Below are positions 52,665-63,300 of a stretch of 64,000 nt of DNA, in pieces. Both the position numbers and the translations under genes were made by a program. Within the stretch, counting starts at the first letter, position 1, and every line of letters begins with the position of its first letter. Under the pieces are notes generated by a model. The model was not told where the DNA came from. It saw only the letters and a list, made by a program, of their open reading frames with translations, and made no database searches. The stretch comes from UBA7330 sp965243485 (GTDB taxonomy: Bacteria > Bacteroidota > Bacteroidia > Cytophagales > Cyclobacteriaceae), in contig CBDEVP010000001.1 in NCBI GenBank assembly GCA_965243485.1, positions 5,890,001 through 5,954,000 on the forward strand, given 5' to 3'.

Positions 52665-52979
52665 ATGAAACAAATGAAAAATGCAAAAATCGTAGAAAGG
52701 GTTTCATTCAAACCAGCCAATGGTGTATCGGGAGAAGAGACCAAAAGTGCAATGGAAGCAATGAACCAATTTGTGAATGCTCAACCGGGTTTCATTTCAA
52801 GGACCACATCTGTTTCTGCAGATGGAGAATTCCTTGACCTCGTATACTGGGAAGATCTGCACTCCGCCCAACAGGCATCAGAGAAAGCCATGAAAGATGA
52901 GAGCCTGCTGCAGCACTTCCAGGTGATCGACCAGGAGACCATGTTCTTTAAGCATTATGAGGTATTCCTCAGCCAATAG
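52665..52979 (+). CDS. Antibiotic biosynthesis monooxygenase (ABM)-like protein
   Basis: Start at ATG 52665 (an ATG at 52674 is as good; TTG 52650 less likely). About 104 residues of a dimeric ferredoxin-like barrel: strand I-V-E-R-V-S-F-K-P, helix with A-M-N-Q-F-V-N-A-Q-P-G-F-I-S-R, L-D-L-V-Y-W-E-D-L-H-S-A-Q-Q-A and a terminal helix. Such small proteins act as oxygenases or heme/quinol-binding proteins; the activity is not visible. Divergent from rsgA. Confidence 0.75.
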   Translation: MKQMKNAKIVERVSFKPANGVSGEETKSAMEAMNQFVNAQPGFISRTTSVSADGEFLDLVYWEDLHSAQQASEKAMKDESLLQHFQVIDQETMFFKHYEVFLSQ

Positions 52980-52991
52980 CATTCACTAAAA

Positions 52992-53027
52992 TGAGACCAT
53001 AGAAATTCCGGAATTTTTATGGTCTCA
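52992..53027. repeat. Ten-bp inverted repeat between two genes
   Basis: TGAGACCATA (52992-53001) and TATGGTCTCA (53018-53027) are perfect complements; the loop holds a smaller palindrome AAATTCCGGAATTT. No T-run follows on the plus strand, so its use as a terminator is uncertain; read on the minus strand it is followed by TTTTAG. Confidence 0.7.
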
Positions 53028-53085
53028 ATCCAAACCTTTCCCATTTACATTCAGTTGTGCCATCGAATAATCAAGTATTAAAGAA

Positions 53086-53775
53086 ATGGCCAGGAAAAGC
53101 AATACCACAACAAATACATCTACCGAAAAGAAGGGACCAGGAAAAGCTGACATCATCAAAGCCTATATGGATTACATGCTCAAAAACCATAAGCAGCCGG
53201 AAAGCATGTATCAGTTTGCCGGCATTTTGGGCCTGAAAGAATCAGAAATTTATCCACATTTTGCCTCTTTTACGGCCATTGAGCAGACCGTCTTTGAAAG
53301 CTTCTTTGAGCATGCCATGAGCTTGCTGGAGAAGGACAAATCCTATCATGATTATGACGCTAAAAACAAATTATTAAGCTTCTACTACACTTTTTTCGAA
53401 ATACTTAAGGCCAATAGAAGCTATGTGCTGCTTGCCCTTAGAAACAAGCAGGGGATGGAGTCTACGAAAACCTTATCGAGGTTGAGAACACACTTCCTCG
53501 AATACATCGATAACATCGGTATTGAAACTTTTAATTTCAACAACAATGACCTCGACCGTATCAAACAGAAGGGTCTGGGCGAAATAGCCTGGGGACAACT
53601 GATCGCAACGTTGAAATACTGGATGGAAGATAATTCCCCCGCCTTTGAAAAGACTGACCTGTTCATTGAAAAAAGCTTAAAAGCCAGTTTTGAAATAGTC
53701 AATACACAGCCTCTGGATAGCATCATTGATTTCACAAAATTTTTATTTAAAGAGAAATTCTCAGGAAAAAATTAA
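53086..53775 (+). CDS. TetR-like transcriptional regulator
   Basis: 229 residues. The N-terminal helix-turn-helix of TetR type is recognisable but degenerate (K-A-D-I-I-K-A-Y-M-D-Y, Y-Q-F-A-G-I-L-G-L-K-E-S-E-I-Y-P-H-F-A-S-F), followed by helices of the ligand-binding domain (L-L-S-F-Y-Y-T-F-F-E-I-L). A basic tail at the very N-terminus. Its stop overlaps the next start by one base, an arrangement that predicts co-regulation with the ABC1 kinase. Confidence 0.82.
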   Translation: MARKSNTTTNTSTEKKGPGKADIIKAYMDYMLKNHKQPESMYQFAGILGLKESEIYPHFASFTAIEQTVFESFFEHAMSLLEKDKSYHDYDAKNKLLSFYYTFFEILKANRSYVLLALRNKQGMESTKTLSRLRTHFLEYIDNIGIETFNFNNNDLDRIKQKGLGEIAWGQLIATLKYWMEDNSPAFEKTDLFIEKSLKASFEIVNTQPLDSIIDFTKFLFKEKFSGKN

Positions 53776-55103
53776 TGGAGACCATCAACAATATTCCTAC
53801 TTCCAAGATCCAACGGGCATCCAAAATCCTTTCTACCGGAGCCAAGGTGGGGATCAACTACGCTAAGTACTACGGCAGTCGACTGTCAAAAAGTAAAGAA
53901 GAGGCGAGAGAAGCCCTGGACCTCCAGAATGCCGATGATATCTACGATGGTCTCAAAAGCCTGAAAGGCAGTGCGCTCAAGGTCGCCCAAATGCTCAGTA
54001 TGGACAAAAATATTATGCCCAGAGCGTACGTGGAAAAATTTTCACTTTCACAGTTTTCAGTTCCACCATTGTCTCCTGCCCTGGTCGTCAAGACCTTCAG
54101 GAAATATTTTGGTAAGGGCCCTGATGAGATCTATGATTCATTCACACCAAATTCTGTACACGCCGCAAGCATCGGGCAGGTGCACCTGGCGGAAAAAGAT
54201 GGGAAAAAACTGGCTGTAAAGATCCAGTATCCGGGGGTAGCCGATAGCATTTCTTCCGACCTGGCCCTGGTAAAACCCATTGCCATGAAGATGTTCAACA
54301 TCAAGGGTGAAGGTTCTGACCAGTATTTTGAAGAAGTCCGTGACAAGTTGCTGGAAGAGACCAATTATTTACTGGAAGTAAAGCAAAGCAAAATCATTGC
54401 AGAGGCTTGCAGGGATTTGAAAAACATTGCTTTTCCAAAATACTATGAAGACCTGTCTACGGACCGTATCATTACCATGGACTGGCTCGATGGGCTTCAT
54501 CTTTCGGAATTTGTAAAGATCAATCAAAACCAGGAGCTCGCCGATCAGGTAGGCCAGGCGCTGTGGGACTTTTACATGTTCCAGATCCATCAACTGCGAA
54601 TGGTACAGGCGGATCCACATCCGGGAAACTTCCTGGTTGACAAAAACGGGACACTATTGGCCCTTGATTTTGGATGCATCAAAAGCATTCCTGATGATTT
54701 CTATGAGCCATACTTTGAAATGGCAACACCGGATAAGCTAAACGATAAGGCACGGTTCATGGAACTGCTATACGAACTGGAAATACTCAAGAAAAGTGAT
54801 ACCAGTCAGGAAGTCACTTTTTTCTCTGAAATGTTCCACAAAATGCTCTCACTGTTTGTGAAACCCCTCCAAAATGAGCAGTTCAGCTTTACAGACCATT
54901 CATTTTTTGAAGAGATTTCCGCTCTTGGGGAAGATTATGCCAAGAGAACTGAGCTGAGGAAGCTCAATGGAAACCGGGGCTCAAGACACTTTATCTATAT
55001 GAACCGGACGTTCTTTGGTCTTTATAACCTGATGTTTGATCTGAGGGCAAGGAATGTGGAGATCAGGAAATTTGCTGAACCAAAAATGGCGGACATCAGG
55101 TAA
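53775..55103 (+). CDS. ABC1 / AarF (UbiB) family atypical kinase
   Basis: 442 residues. Hallmarks of the UbiB family: the K-G-S-A-L-K-V-A-Q-M-L-S replacing the usual P-loop (KxGQ), A-A-S-I-G-Q-V-H-L-A-E, invariant Lys in L-A-V-K-I-Q-Y-P-G-V, E-E-T-N-Y-L-L-E, D-P-H-P-G-N-F and L-D-F-G-C-I-K (DFG). Family members aid quinone synthesis, but this clade uses menaquinone, so another lipid-related role is possible. Forms an operon with the TetR-like gene. Confidence 0.9.
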   Translation: METINNIPTSKIQRASKILSTGAKVGINYAKYYGSRLSKSKEEAREALDLQNADDIYDGLKSLKGSALKVAQMLSMDKNIMPRAYVEKFSLSQFSVPPLSPALVVKTFRKYFGKGPDEIYDSFTPNSVHAASIGQVHLAEKDGKKLAVKIQYPGVADSISSDLALVKPIAMKMFNIKGEGSDQYFEEVRDKLLEETNYLLEVKQSKIIAEACRDLKNIAFPKYYEDLSTDRIITMDWLDGLHLSEFVKINQNQELADQVGQALWDFYMFQIHQLRMVQADPHPGNFLVDKNGTLLALDFGCIKSIPDDFYEPYFEMATPDKLNDKARFMELLYELEILKKSDTSQEVTFFSEMFHKMLSLFVKPLQNEQFSFTDHSFFEEISALGEDYAKRTELRKLNGNRGSRHFIYMNRTFFGLYNLMFDLRARNVEIRKFAEPKMADIR

Positions 55104-55178
55104 GATATCAGTTTTTGCTTAAAATCTCTTCAGAATTCACCTGTAAGATTGCAATCGATTAAAGATAAAACTCAAATT

Positions 55179-57551
55179 ATGCTGAGGCTTTCTAAATACT
55201 TTTTCAGCTTTCTGATCTCCATCCATTTGATTGCTCAATCAGGGAATGTAACGATTACGGGAAAGGTCGTAGAAACAGATTCCAATACACCGGTAGAATT
55301 CGCCACGGTGGCCGTCATCAATGCTTCGGATGATAAACCCGTCACAGGAGCAACGACCTCACCATCCGGATCATTTTCTCTGACCACCTCCGCTTCCGAT
55401 TTTTATGTAGAGATCAGTTTTATTGGATTTCAGAAAAGAACCATCAGGGATTTTACCATTACAAATGGCCGGATAAATCTGGGGACCATCAATTTGTCAT
55501 CGGACAGCAAGCAGTTGGACGAGATTGTAGTGGAAGGAGAAAGGTCGAGTACAGAATTTAAGCTGGATAAACGGGTATTCAATCTTGGTTCTGATCTTCG
55601 AAGCACTGGTGCAAGCGCACTGGAGGTATTGAATAATGTGCCATCCGTGAATGTGACTATTCAGGGCCAGATCCAGCTTCGCGGGAGTTCAGGTGTACAG
55701 GTCCTGATCAATGGTAAGCCATCGGTCATGGCCAGTGATGAAGGTAAAGCACTCGGAACGATCACTGCAGATATGATCGACCGGATCGAGGTGATCACCA
55801 ATCCATCGGCAAAGTATGATGCTGAAGGCACATCGGGTATCATCAATATTGTTCTCAAGAAAGAGGAACGCAGAGGCACGAATGGATCGATCTCTGTCAA
55901 TGGCGGAAATCCGGATAACTACAGCGCAGGGCTGAGCCTTAATCACCGAACAGAAAATTTCAACCTCTTTACCCAGATGGGTGTCGGATACAGCGAGCTG
56001 CCCAATAAAGAACGCAATGAAAACAGGAACTTTGAAACGGACACCACCATCTTCTCCGGAGGCACTGAATTCCGAAATGAGTTTTACTACAACCTGGTAC
56101 TCGGTACAGACTATTACATCAATGATAACAACGTGATCACAGTATCAGGTACTTACACCCTTGAGATCGAAGATCAGCCATCCACAACCTACTTCAGACT
56201 GGTAGATGAGCCCGAAGGAGTAGAATATCAGTGGAGACGAGACGAAGTGACCGAAGCCGTCAATCCTAAATATCAGTTCGAAGCCAATTTCAAAAGAGAT
56301 TTTGAAGACCATGAAGACCACGACCTGATCTTTTCTGCTATTGGCCGGTTCTTTGGGAAAGAACAGTCTTCGGATTTTGAGGACCAGACCATCTCAGGAA
56401 ATCTGGATTTTGATGCACAGCAAAAGACCGAAACAAATTTTGACGAGGGCAATTATACTTTCAAGCTTGATTACGCAAGGCCCTTCAATGACATTTTCTC
56501 TATTGAAGCGGGTGGTCAATACCTGATCAATGATGTAGGAAACGACTTTTCCGTCCGAAATCTTCGCAATGGGGAATACGTGATAGATTCATCACAAACA
56601 AACTTGTTTGAATACCACCAGGATGTACTGGCAGCCTATGGGTCCGGTGGTTATGAAAAAGATAAATGGGGCTTAAAAGTCGGGCTCAGGATTGAAAACA
56701 CCAATCTGAATACTTTGCTGGTAAATACCAATGAGGAAAACAATCAGAATTTTACGAACCTTTTCCCATCTGCCCATACTTCATATAAATTGACCAGTCA
56801 GGTATCCTTGCAGGCTGGCTATTCAAGAAGGATCTACAGACCCAGGTTATGGGATTTGAATCCTTTCTTCAACATCAGGAATAATTTCAGCATCAGGACA
56901 GGAAATCCAGATCTGCTACCGGAGTTTACGGATTCCTATGAAGTAAACACGATCTATAATGGAGATAAGACATCATTGAATTTCTCTCTGTATCACAGAT
57001 ACACCACAGGAGTCATTGAGCGCATCTCATTTTTCGAGAACAATGTAAGGACCACCACTCCTCAAAATATCGGAACAAGCAATGCCACGGGGCTGGAAGC
57101 CAATGCTAAACTTGATCCTGTAAAGTGGATGACGATCAGCGCTGATTTTAATTATAACTACTTCAGCAGGGTGGGGTCGCTTGAGGGCACAACCTTCGAT
57201 TTCACCACCAATCAGTGGTCTTCCAAAGTCAACACCAAGTTCAAACTACCGGCAGATATCACACTTGAGGCGATTGGCTATTATCAGTCTGGCTATCAGA
57301 CCGTACAGGGAAGGATTGCAGATATGCTGTTTGCCGACTTCGGAGCCCGAAAAAAGATCCTCAATGGAAAGGCGGTCGTAAACATGAGCGTTCGTGACGT
57401 TTTTGTTTCGCGCATTGAGCAAAACACCATCGAGCAGCAGGATTTCTCTCTGTATACACGAGGATTGAGAGGGCGCTTTATCGTATTTGGATTCAGCTAC
57501 GGATTCGGAAAAGGTGAGGCTATGACTTATGGAGGCAGGGGGTACAGGTAA
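55179..57551 (+). CDS. TonB-dependent receptor, outer-membrane beta-barrel family
   Basis: 790 residues from ATG 55179 (M-L-R-L-S-K-Y-F-F-S-F-L); TTG 55149 is rejected because a good signal peptide begins here. A carboxypeptidase-regulatory-like domain (about 25-115, V-T-I-T-G-K-V-V-E-T), a plug (L-D-E-I-V-V-E-G-E, V-Q-V-L-I-N-G-K-P-S, D-R-I-E-V-I-T-N-P-S-A-K-Y) and a barrel (from about 240) are present. Ends F-S-Y-G-F-G-K-G-E-A-M-T-Y-G-G-R-G-Y-R, without the classic terminal Phe. Substrate unknown. Stands alone. Confidence 0.9.
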   Translation: MLRLSKYFFSFLISIHLIAQSGNVTITGKVVETDSNTPVEFATVAVINASDDKPVTGATTSPSGSFSLTTSASDFYVEISFIGFQKRTIRDFTITNGRINLGTINLSSDSKQLDEIVVEGERSSTEFKLDKRVFNLGSDLRSTGASALEVLNNVPSVNVTIQGQIQLRGSSGVQVLINGKPSVMASDEGKALGTITADMIDRIEVITNPSAKYDAEGTSGIINIVLKKEERRGTNGSISVNGGNPDNYSAGLSLNHRTENFNLFTQMGVGYSELPNKERNENRNFETDTTIFSGGTEFRNEFYYNLVLGTDYYINDNNVITVSGTYTLEIEDQPSTTYFRLVDEPEGVEYQWRRDEVTEAVNPKYQFEANFKRDFEDHEDHDLIFSAIGRFFGKEQSSDFEDQTISGNLDFDAQQKTETNFDEGNYTFKLDYARPFNDIFSIEAGGQYLINDVGNDFSVRNLRNGEYVIDSSQTNLFEYHQDVLAAYGSGGYEKDKWGLKVGLRIENTNLNTLLVNTNEENNQNFTNLFPSAHTSYKLTSQVSLQAGYSRRIYRPRLWDLNPFFNIRNNFSIRTGNPDLLPEFTDSYEVNTIYNGDKTSLNFSLYHRYTTGVIERISFFENNVRTTTPQNIGTSNATGLEANAKLDPVKWMTISADFNYNYFSRVGSLEGTTFDFTTNQWSSKVNTKFKLPADITLEAIGYYQSGYQTVQGRIADMLFADFGARKKILNGKAVVNMSVRDVFVSRIEQNTIEQQDFSLYTRGLRGRFIVFGFSYGFGKGEAMTYGGRGYR

Positions 57552-57554
57552 GGA

Positions 57555-58853
57555 TTACTCCAGCCATTCCCACCGTTTCACCCAGTCACTTAAAAATTCA
57601 GATCGCCATCGGGCGACTGTTTGCGCGCCTTGTTGTTCATCAATGAAATATTCAGGATTTGGATCATCTCCATACCAATGATCACCAAGTACAATATCGT
57701 CGTCTTTTTGTACACCAGGCCAGGGGTTGACACTGGTGTATTGGCCGGATTGCTCTGTAAATCCCGGAATGTTGCTGAAAAACCTATATGATCCGGTCTC
57801 AGGTCTTTTGGAGGAATATCTAATCCCGTATTTTCCGGACCCCATGTAATAGCCAGGCCATTTTTGCCCTAAAATTTCGGCAGTGAAACAGGCAGAATCC
57901 CGGGGGATATCTATTTCCGGACCTTCGAAATACCACTCGATTACAGAATAGACTGTGATGGTATCGTTGACCGTTGTATTTCTTTCAAAAAGATCTTTGG
58001 TGCTGTGACCAATTTTGACAAAACTACCACCCCAACTATCACTGGTTGGGTCTTCGGGCTCGTCATGCATCAGATAAGCCAGGGAAGGTGTATCCCCCAT
58101 TTTGATGCTTCCACCGTAGTGATTTTTGAAGTCTACTCCCATCTCACCATATCCCTTGATGAAATTCCCATAAAAATTGTCGTTGGACAGGTCATCAGGT
58201 GAATCCTCATCCAGAAACCATCCTCTATAGGTGGCATTGGCTTCAATCATCCAAAGATCCGGATGATTTTCCGCGATGTAGGCATAACTGTTTACACTCC
58301 ATTTCTTATTGGGACCTCCAATCCAATATACTCTGATCTTTTCAGTGATTTCCGGAGCATCGTGAAGTGCTTGTGCCAGGTCTTCCAAACCTCCCCACAC
58401 CAGGATCCAGAGGGGCTGATCGCTCGGTTTCTTTGCGGCCTGAATGATCCACTTCGAACCCTCAGTTGATTCGCTCCAACCTTTAAATGGAGCTGCATCA
58501 ATTGTACCTTGTTTTGACACAGATCTCAGATAATCCGGAGAAGGAAAACCATCAGCATGCTGACTAAGCTTGGGTAAATCCTGTTCATACAGATCAATCA
58601 TTTCCAGAATATGTGATTTCCGTCCAGGACCATAAGGTGAAGAGATTAGCCCTTCTATTTCAAAAAGATTGGCATACATAAAAAGATGAATCATGGACTG
58701 GAAATCATCGGGGTCTGTGCCTCCGATGTCAGTCGAGACAAGGATTCGTGGTTTATTTATATCATTAGTGTCACAGGATACAATAAATAACGCCAGGCAT
58801 AATCCGAAAGATACTAACGCCAGGTCGGTTAGGGCCTTTATGATTGTATTCAT
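57555..58853 (-). CDS. DUF1593 nucleoside-hydrolase-like lipoprotein
   Basis: 432 residues, lipoprotein signal sequence ending L-F-I-V-S-C-D with Cys27. The nucleoside hydrolase calcium motif appears as V-S-T-D-I-G-G-T-D-P-D-D-F-Q-S, followed by W-I-L-V-W-G-G-L-E-D-L-A. The C-terminal half (W-G-G-S-F, E-W-Y-F-E-G-P) is the extended DUF1593 domain. It may cleave ribosylated or glycosylated substrates in the periplasm. Divergent from the AraC regulator, which may control it and the SusC/SusD pair; a palindrome lies at 58888. Confidence 0.85.
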   Translation of the reverse strand: MNTIIKALTDLALVSFGLCLALFIVSCDTNDINKPRILVSTDIGGTDPDDFQSMIHLFMYANLFEIEGLISSPYGPGRKSHILEMIDLYEQDLPKLSQHADGFPSPDYLRSVSKQGTIDAAPFKGWSESTEGSKWIIQAAKKPSDQPLWILVWGGLEDLAQALHDAPEITEKIRVYWIGGPNKKWSVNSYAYIAENHPDLWMIEANATYRGWFLDEDSPDDLSNDNFYGNFIKGYGEMGVDFKNHYGGSIKMGDTPSLAYLMHDEPEDPTSDSWGGSFVKIGHSTKDLFERNTTVNDTITVYSVIEWYFEGPEIDIPRDSACFTAEILGQKWPGYYMGSGKYGIRYSSKRPETGSYRFFSNIPGFTEQSGQYTSVNPWPGVQKDDDIVLGDHWYGDDPNPEYFIDEQQGAQTVARWRSEFLSDWVKRWEWLE

Positions 58854-58887
58854 GGCTACGAATGTAATAACCCTTCCTGAGGCGACC

Positions 58888-58902
58888 GGTCAAATATTGA
58901 CC
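58888..58902. promoter_or_regulatory. Palindrome, possible operator
   Basis: GGTCAA-ATA-TTGACC lies 35 bases upstream of the DUF1593 start, in the AraC divergent spacer (58854-59076). No binding protein is known. Confidence 0.35.
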
Positions 58903-59076
58903 TACCTGGTTGAAAGATTAAAATCAAATAATCTATTACTAACAACTGATTCAACATTGATCAATAATTTACGTTAAAGTATTCATAATTCAACTGGTAT
59001 ATTTTAGACTGAAATTATTATTGTCGGTAAAAACCTGGGTTTTATTGTAATTATTATCAATCAGGTGTAGCATTAG

Positions 59077-59967
59077 ATGATTCCCTTTACTCTCTTAAAT
59101 GGGACATCCAGGGAGCTGGAGTTGTTTCCACACATCATCAGGTTTTCTTTGACCAAGATTAATTCCGTATTACCGGATTCATTTCTTGAAACACCATCGG
59201 ATTGCTTAAGAGTTTATTACATCGTGGATGGAAAGTTTCAATGGTCCATAGATCATCAACCGTTCATCCTTTATCCGGGTGAAAGTGCAATTATCCTCCC
59301 CGGACAGGAGTTTGGAGGAAAAGAAGGCTTTCTTGACATTGGTACTTTGTTTAGCCTGTCTATTCAGATCGAAAGACATCACCCAAAAACAGGGATCTCT
59401 TTCGGCAACTGGAGCAAACTATCCACTTTTGACCGCTACCCGATCGGGAAGTTGCTGGCCAATAACAGACTTCCCGTCTTAAAGGTCAGCGATGTTCAGG
59501 AAATTTTAGTGGAAATACGAACGGAGATTCTCAACCAGGAAATCGGATTCCATACCAGGGTAAATCATCTCATCGATTCATTGCTGATCCATATCGCCCG
59601 GCAAACCATGAGGCAGGGTGAGCTGCAGAGAGTTCTCTCTCCCACCTTTATACAGCTGGAAGAAATGTTACGTCAAAACCTGGCCCACCACTGGACCGTG
59701 GATGAAATGGCAGCTTTATTCGGATTACGTAATACTTCCTTTACTGAGAAACTCAAACATCAGACAGGCTTTTCACCACTGAATTATCTGATCAACATAA
59801 GGGTTGCCGAAGCCATCAGGCTTCTCCGGCAGCCAGATGTACACTTCACCGAAATTGCCCTCAAGACCGGGTTTTATTCTTCCCAGCATTTCTCGACTAC
59901 CTTTAAGAAACTGACCGGTTATTCCCCCAGACAATTCCGAAAAAGGAACCATTCCACAGCGGTTTGA
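59077..59967 (+). CDS. AraC family transcriptional regulator
   Basis: 296 residues. N-terminal cupin-like sensor (about 15-110, L-R-V-Y-Y-I-V-D-G-K-F-Q-W and G-E-S-A-I-I-L-P-G-Q-E-F), and a C-terminal double helix-turn-helix (about 190-290): W-T-V-D-E-M-A-A-L-F-G-L, then F-T-E-I-A-L-K-T-G-F-Y-S-S-Q-H-F-S-T-T-F and G-Y-S-P-R-Q-F-R. Likely controls the adjacent susC/susD-like genes and perhaps DUF1593 in response to a small sugar or nucleoside; inducer unknown. Confidence 0.92.
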   Translation: MIPFTLLNGTSRELELFPHIIRFSLTKINSVLPDSFLETPSDCLRVYYIVDGKFQWSIDHQPFILYPGESAIILPGQEFGGKEGFLDIGTLFSLSIQIERHHPKTGISFGNWSKLSTFDRYPIGKLLANNRLPVLKVSDVQEILVEIRTEILNQEIGFHTRVNHLIDSLLIHIARQTMRQGELQRVLSPTFIQLEEMLRQNLAHHWTVDEMAALFGLRNTSFTEKLKHQTGFSPLNYLINIRVAEAIRLLRQPDVHFTEIALKTGFYSSQHFSTTFKKLTGYSPRQFRKRNHSTAV

Positions 59968-60310
59968 TCTGACTGAATAACCATTACATCAGGCGGGTTA
60001 TCTTCAAACTTTTTTAAGACAGCTTTTCAACAAGGAGCAGGAAAGGAGCTTCCTTTTCGAGACAAATAAATGATGACGGCACACAATGGTCCTTTTACCA
60101 GGGGCCGGGGGTGCTGAAAGGGTCATTTTGTGCAATATTCATCGGTGGTCCATTTTGGAAGTTATTATTTCAGTCCTTTAGAAACTTTGTAGAATGTTAA
60201 AAATCCTTTTATAGAAAAGTGATACATGGCCTTCCCCTCTCAACTCCGAATCCAAGTGAAAAAATGTGTGGCTTTTCGTCAGTACCAAACAATAATTTAA
60301 ACCAAATGAA
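59968..60310. promoter_or_regulatory. Regulatory spacer upstream of the susC-like gene
   Basis: 343 bases without a gene. Three related words occur: GGTCCTTTT (60088), GGTCATTTTG (60121) and GGTCCATTTTGG (60147), spaced 33 and 26 bases, all in the same direction. They could be half sites for the AraC protein. No clear TAnnTTTG promoter was found. Confidence 0.35.
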
Positions 60311-63300
60311 ATGAAAAAAATCTACCTATTATGTAGCATTTTACTGCTACTCGGTTTTATCTCAATGGCTCAGACAGGTGAGCAATTTGAAGTTAAGGGA
60401 AAGGTCACCGGTGAAAGCGGAACAATCCCCGGCGCCAGCGTCCTCATCAAGGGTACCACCACTGGTACCACGACCGATATGGACGGCAATTACTCCCTCA
60501 GGGTTTCAGACAACAGCATCCTCGTATTTTCTTATGTAGGTTTTGAAACACAGGAAATACCGGTCAATGGCCGCACGGTGATCGATGTGGACATGAAAAC
60601 GGATATTCGGGCGTTGCAGGAAGTGGTGGTTACAGCACTAGGTATCGAAAAAGATGCCAAAAGTCTGGGTTATGCCACCGCAACGGTGGATGCGGACCAG
60701 ATAGCCACAAACCGGTCTGTCAACTTCATGAATGCCATTCAGGGCAAGGTGCCAGGATTGAACATTTCAGGTATGGGCACCGGTCCTGCCGGTACAAGCA
60801 AGATCCGTATCCGGGGTCAATCTTCTTTTGGTGGGCAAAATTCACCTCTTATTGTAGTGAATGGTGTACCAATTGATAACTCAAATTTTGGTTCGACATC
60901 AGGTAGCAGAAGTACAGAGTCATCTTTGAGTGATGGTGGCAGCCGAACGGTGTCAGATGGAGGTGACGGATTGAGCAGTATCAATCCCGATGATATCGAA
61001 TCCATGACCGTCCTTAAGGGGGCAGCAGCGTCTGCACTTTATGGATCGCGCGCCAAGGACGGCGTGATCATGATCACCACCAAATCAGGTGGTAAGAGTG
61101 GCCTGGTGGTGGAATACAACACCAATTACACCAATGAAACTCCTCTGGACTTTACTGACTTTCAATATGAATATGGCCAGGGAGAAGGAGGCTTGAGACC
61201 TACCAGCCCTAACCCTACTTCAGGGGTCTGGAGTTTTGGCGAAAAATTCGAGCCAGGTATGACCCAGATCCTGTTTGATGGAGTGGAAGCTCCCTATGAG
61301 CCGGTTCGTGACAGAATCAGAAAATTCTATAGAAACGGCCAATCCTTCACCAATACCGTGAGTGTCTCCTCCGGGGGCGAAAATGGAAGTGTTAGATTGT
61401 CTGCCTCAAACCTCGACAACAAGGGCATCGTTCCGAATAACACTTTTAAGAGACAAAGTGTAAACCTGAATTTCAGGCAACAACTCGAACAACGATTTAG
61501 TGTAACAGGTAGCATGAATTACTCTCACGATCGTAACGAAAATGCTCCGACAGTAGCCACCCAGGATTTGAGTACACCAACTGTGATCTATTCATTATCA
61601 AATTCAATGCCCTTCGATCTGCTGGAATCTGAAGCAGAAGATGAATTTGGAAATGAGCGTATATACAGCCGTTTCAGAAACAGGACCAATCCATATTTTG
61701 TCCTAAATAATCATTTCAATAATATCACCAGGGACCGCGTATTTGGCAATGTAGCGGCTCGTTACAATTTTACTGATTGGTTGTACGCTCAGGTCCGTAT
61801 GGGTCAGGATTATACCTTCCGTTTTCAGGAAGATAATGGAAGACCTACAGGTGCGGCATCTCTGGGGGTTGCACCAGCCGGTTTCGTGAATGGTGAATAC
61901 CGACAGGATGCCACCAGGATCAGAGAAACAAACTACGATTTTATTGTGGGAGCTAACCAGGAATTCGGCGCCATTGGTGTTGATCTTACTCTTGGTGGGA
62001 ACCAAATGTACAGGGGCATTGAGCGCAACAGACAGCTGGCAACAGACTTCGTGGTAAGGGACCTGTACACCCTTCAAAATGCCCGGGTGGTAAACAGCAG
62101 CTATGATATCATTGAAAGAAAAGTAAACTCACTCTATGGTGCAGCTGAAATAAACTATAAAGCATGGCTATATTTGAACGCCACTTTGAGAAACGACTGG
62201 TTCTCTACCCTGGCTCCTGAGCTAAGAAGCATCAGCTACCCTTCACTTACAGGTAGCTTTGTTTTTTCTCAGGCTTTTCCAAACCTACCCGGCTGGCTTG
62301 ATTTTGGTAAAGTTCGTGCAGCATATGCTGAGGTAGGTAGCGATACTGACGTGGCTCCATATTCCAATAACCTCTTCTATGGCACCAATGCAAATCTTTA
62401 CAATGGTAAATCCATTGGTACTATCTCCGGGGACCGAATTCCGAGTAGTACACTTAGCCCGATGCGCGTAAAAGAATGGGAATTTGGATTTGAAGCCAAA
62501 CTACTAGACAACAGGCTAGGCCTGGAATTATCAGTTTATGATAAGGTAACAGAAGACCAGATCTTACAGGTACTTTCTTCAAACACATCCGGCTATACTT
62601 CTAAACTTCAAAATGTAGGTAAAAGTAAAAACAGCGGTGTCGAAATGTTGCTGACCATGGTTCCTGTTCAAACTACCAACTTTCAATGGAATATAAGTTT
62701 TAATGCCGCTTTCAATGAATCTGAGGTTCTCGACCTGGGTGAAGGTGTTACGGAAATTGTGCTGTCTCAGGGAGAGGTCCGGGGTCAGTTGTGGCATGTG
62801 TTGGGTGCTCCGCTCGGACAATTGCGTGGTATAGGCTATCTGCGAGACAACAATGGTAATGTGATCCATGACTCAAATAATGGAAATTACCTGACCACAC
62901 CAGAATATATTGCATTAGGTCAGGCAATTCCTCGATGGGTCGGTGGGATATTTAACTCTGTCAATTTTAAGGGAGTTACCCTATCCGTGTTGGTTGACTT
63001 CAAACTTGGTCATGACCTTTTTTCCACCACAAACTTCAATGCATGGAGACATGGTTTGCATAAAGGAACGCTTGTTGGAAGGGAAACAGGTCTGGTAATT
63101 GGAGAAGGAGTAAATGAACAGGGTGAACCGAACGCCATCGGAGTTCCTGTCGATGCCTGGTATGGTCGGATCCGTGGAACAAACCTCATGGAGCCCTTCG
63201 CCTACAACGCCGGTTTCTGGAAAATCCGTCAAATGTCTTTGGGCTATGATTTCACCAAACATTTGACATCGGTTGACTTTATCAGTGGTTTAAGACTTGA

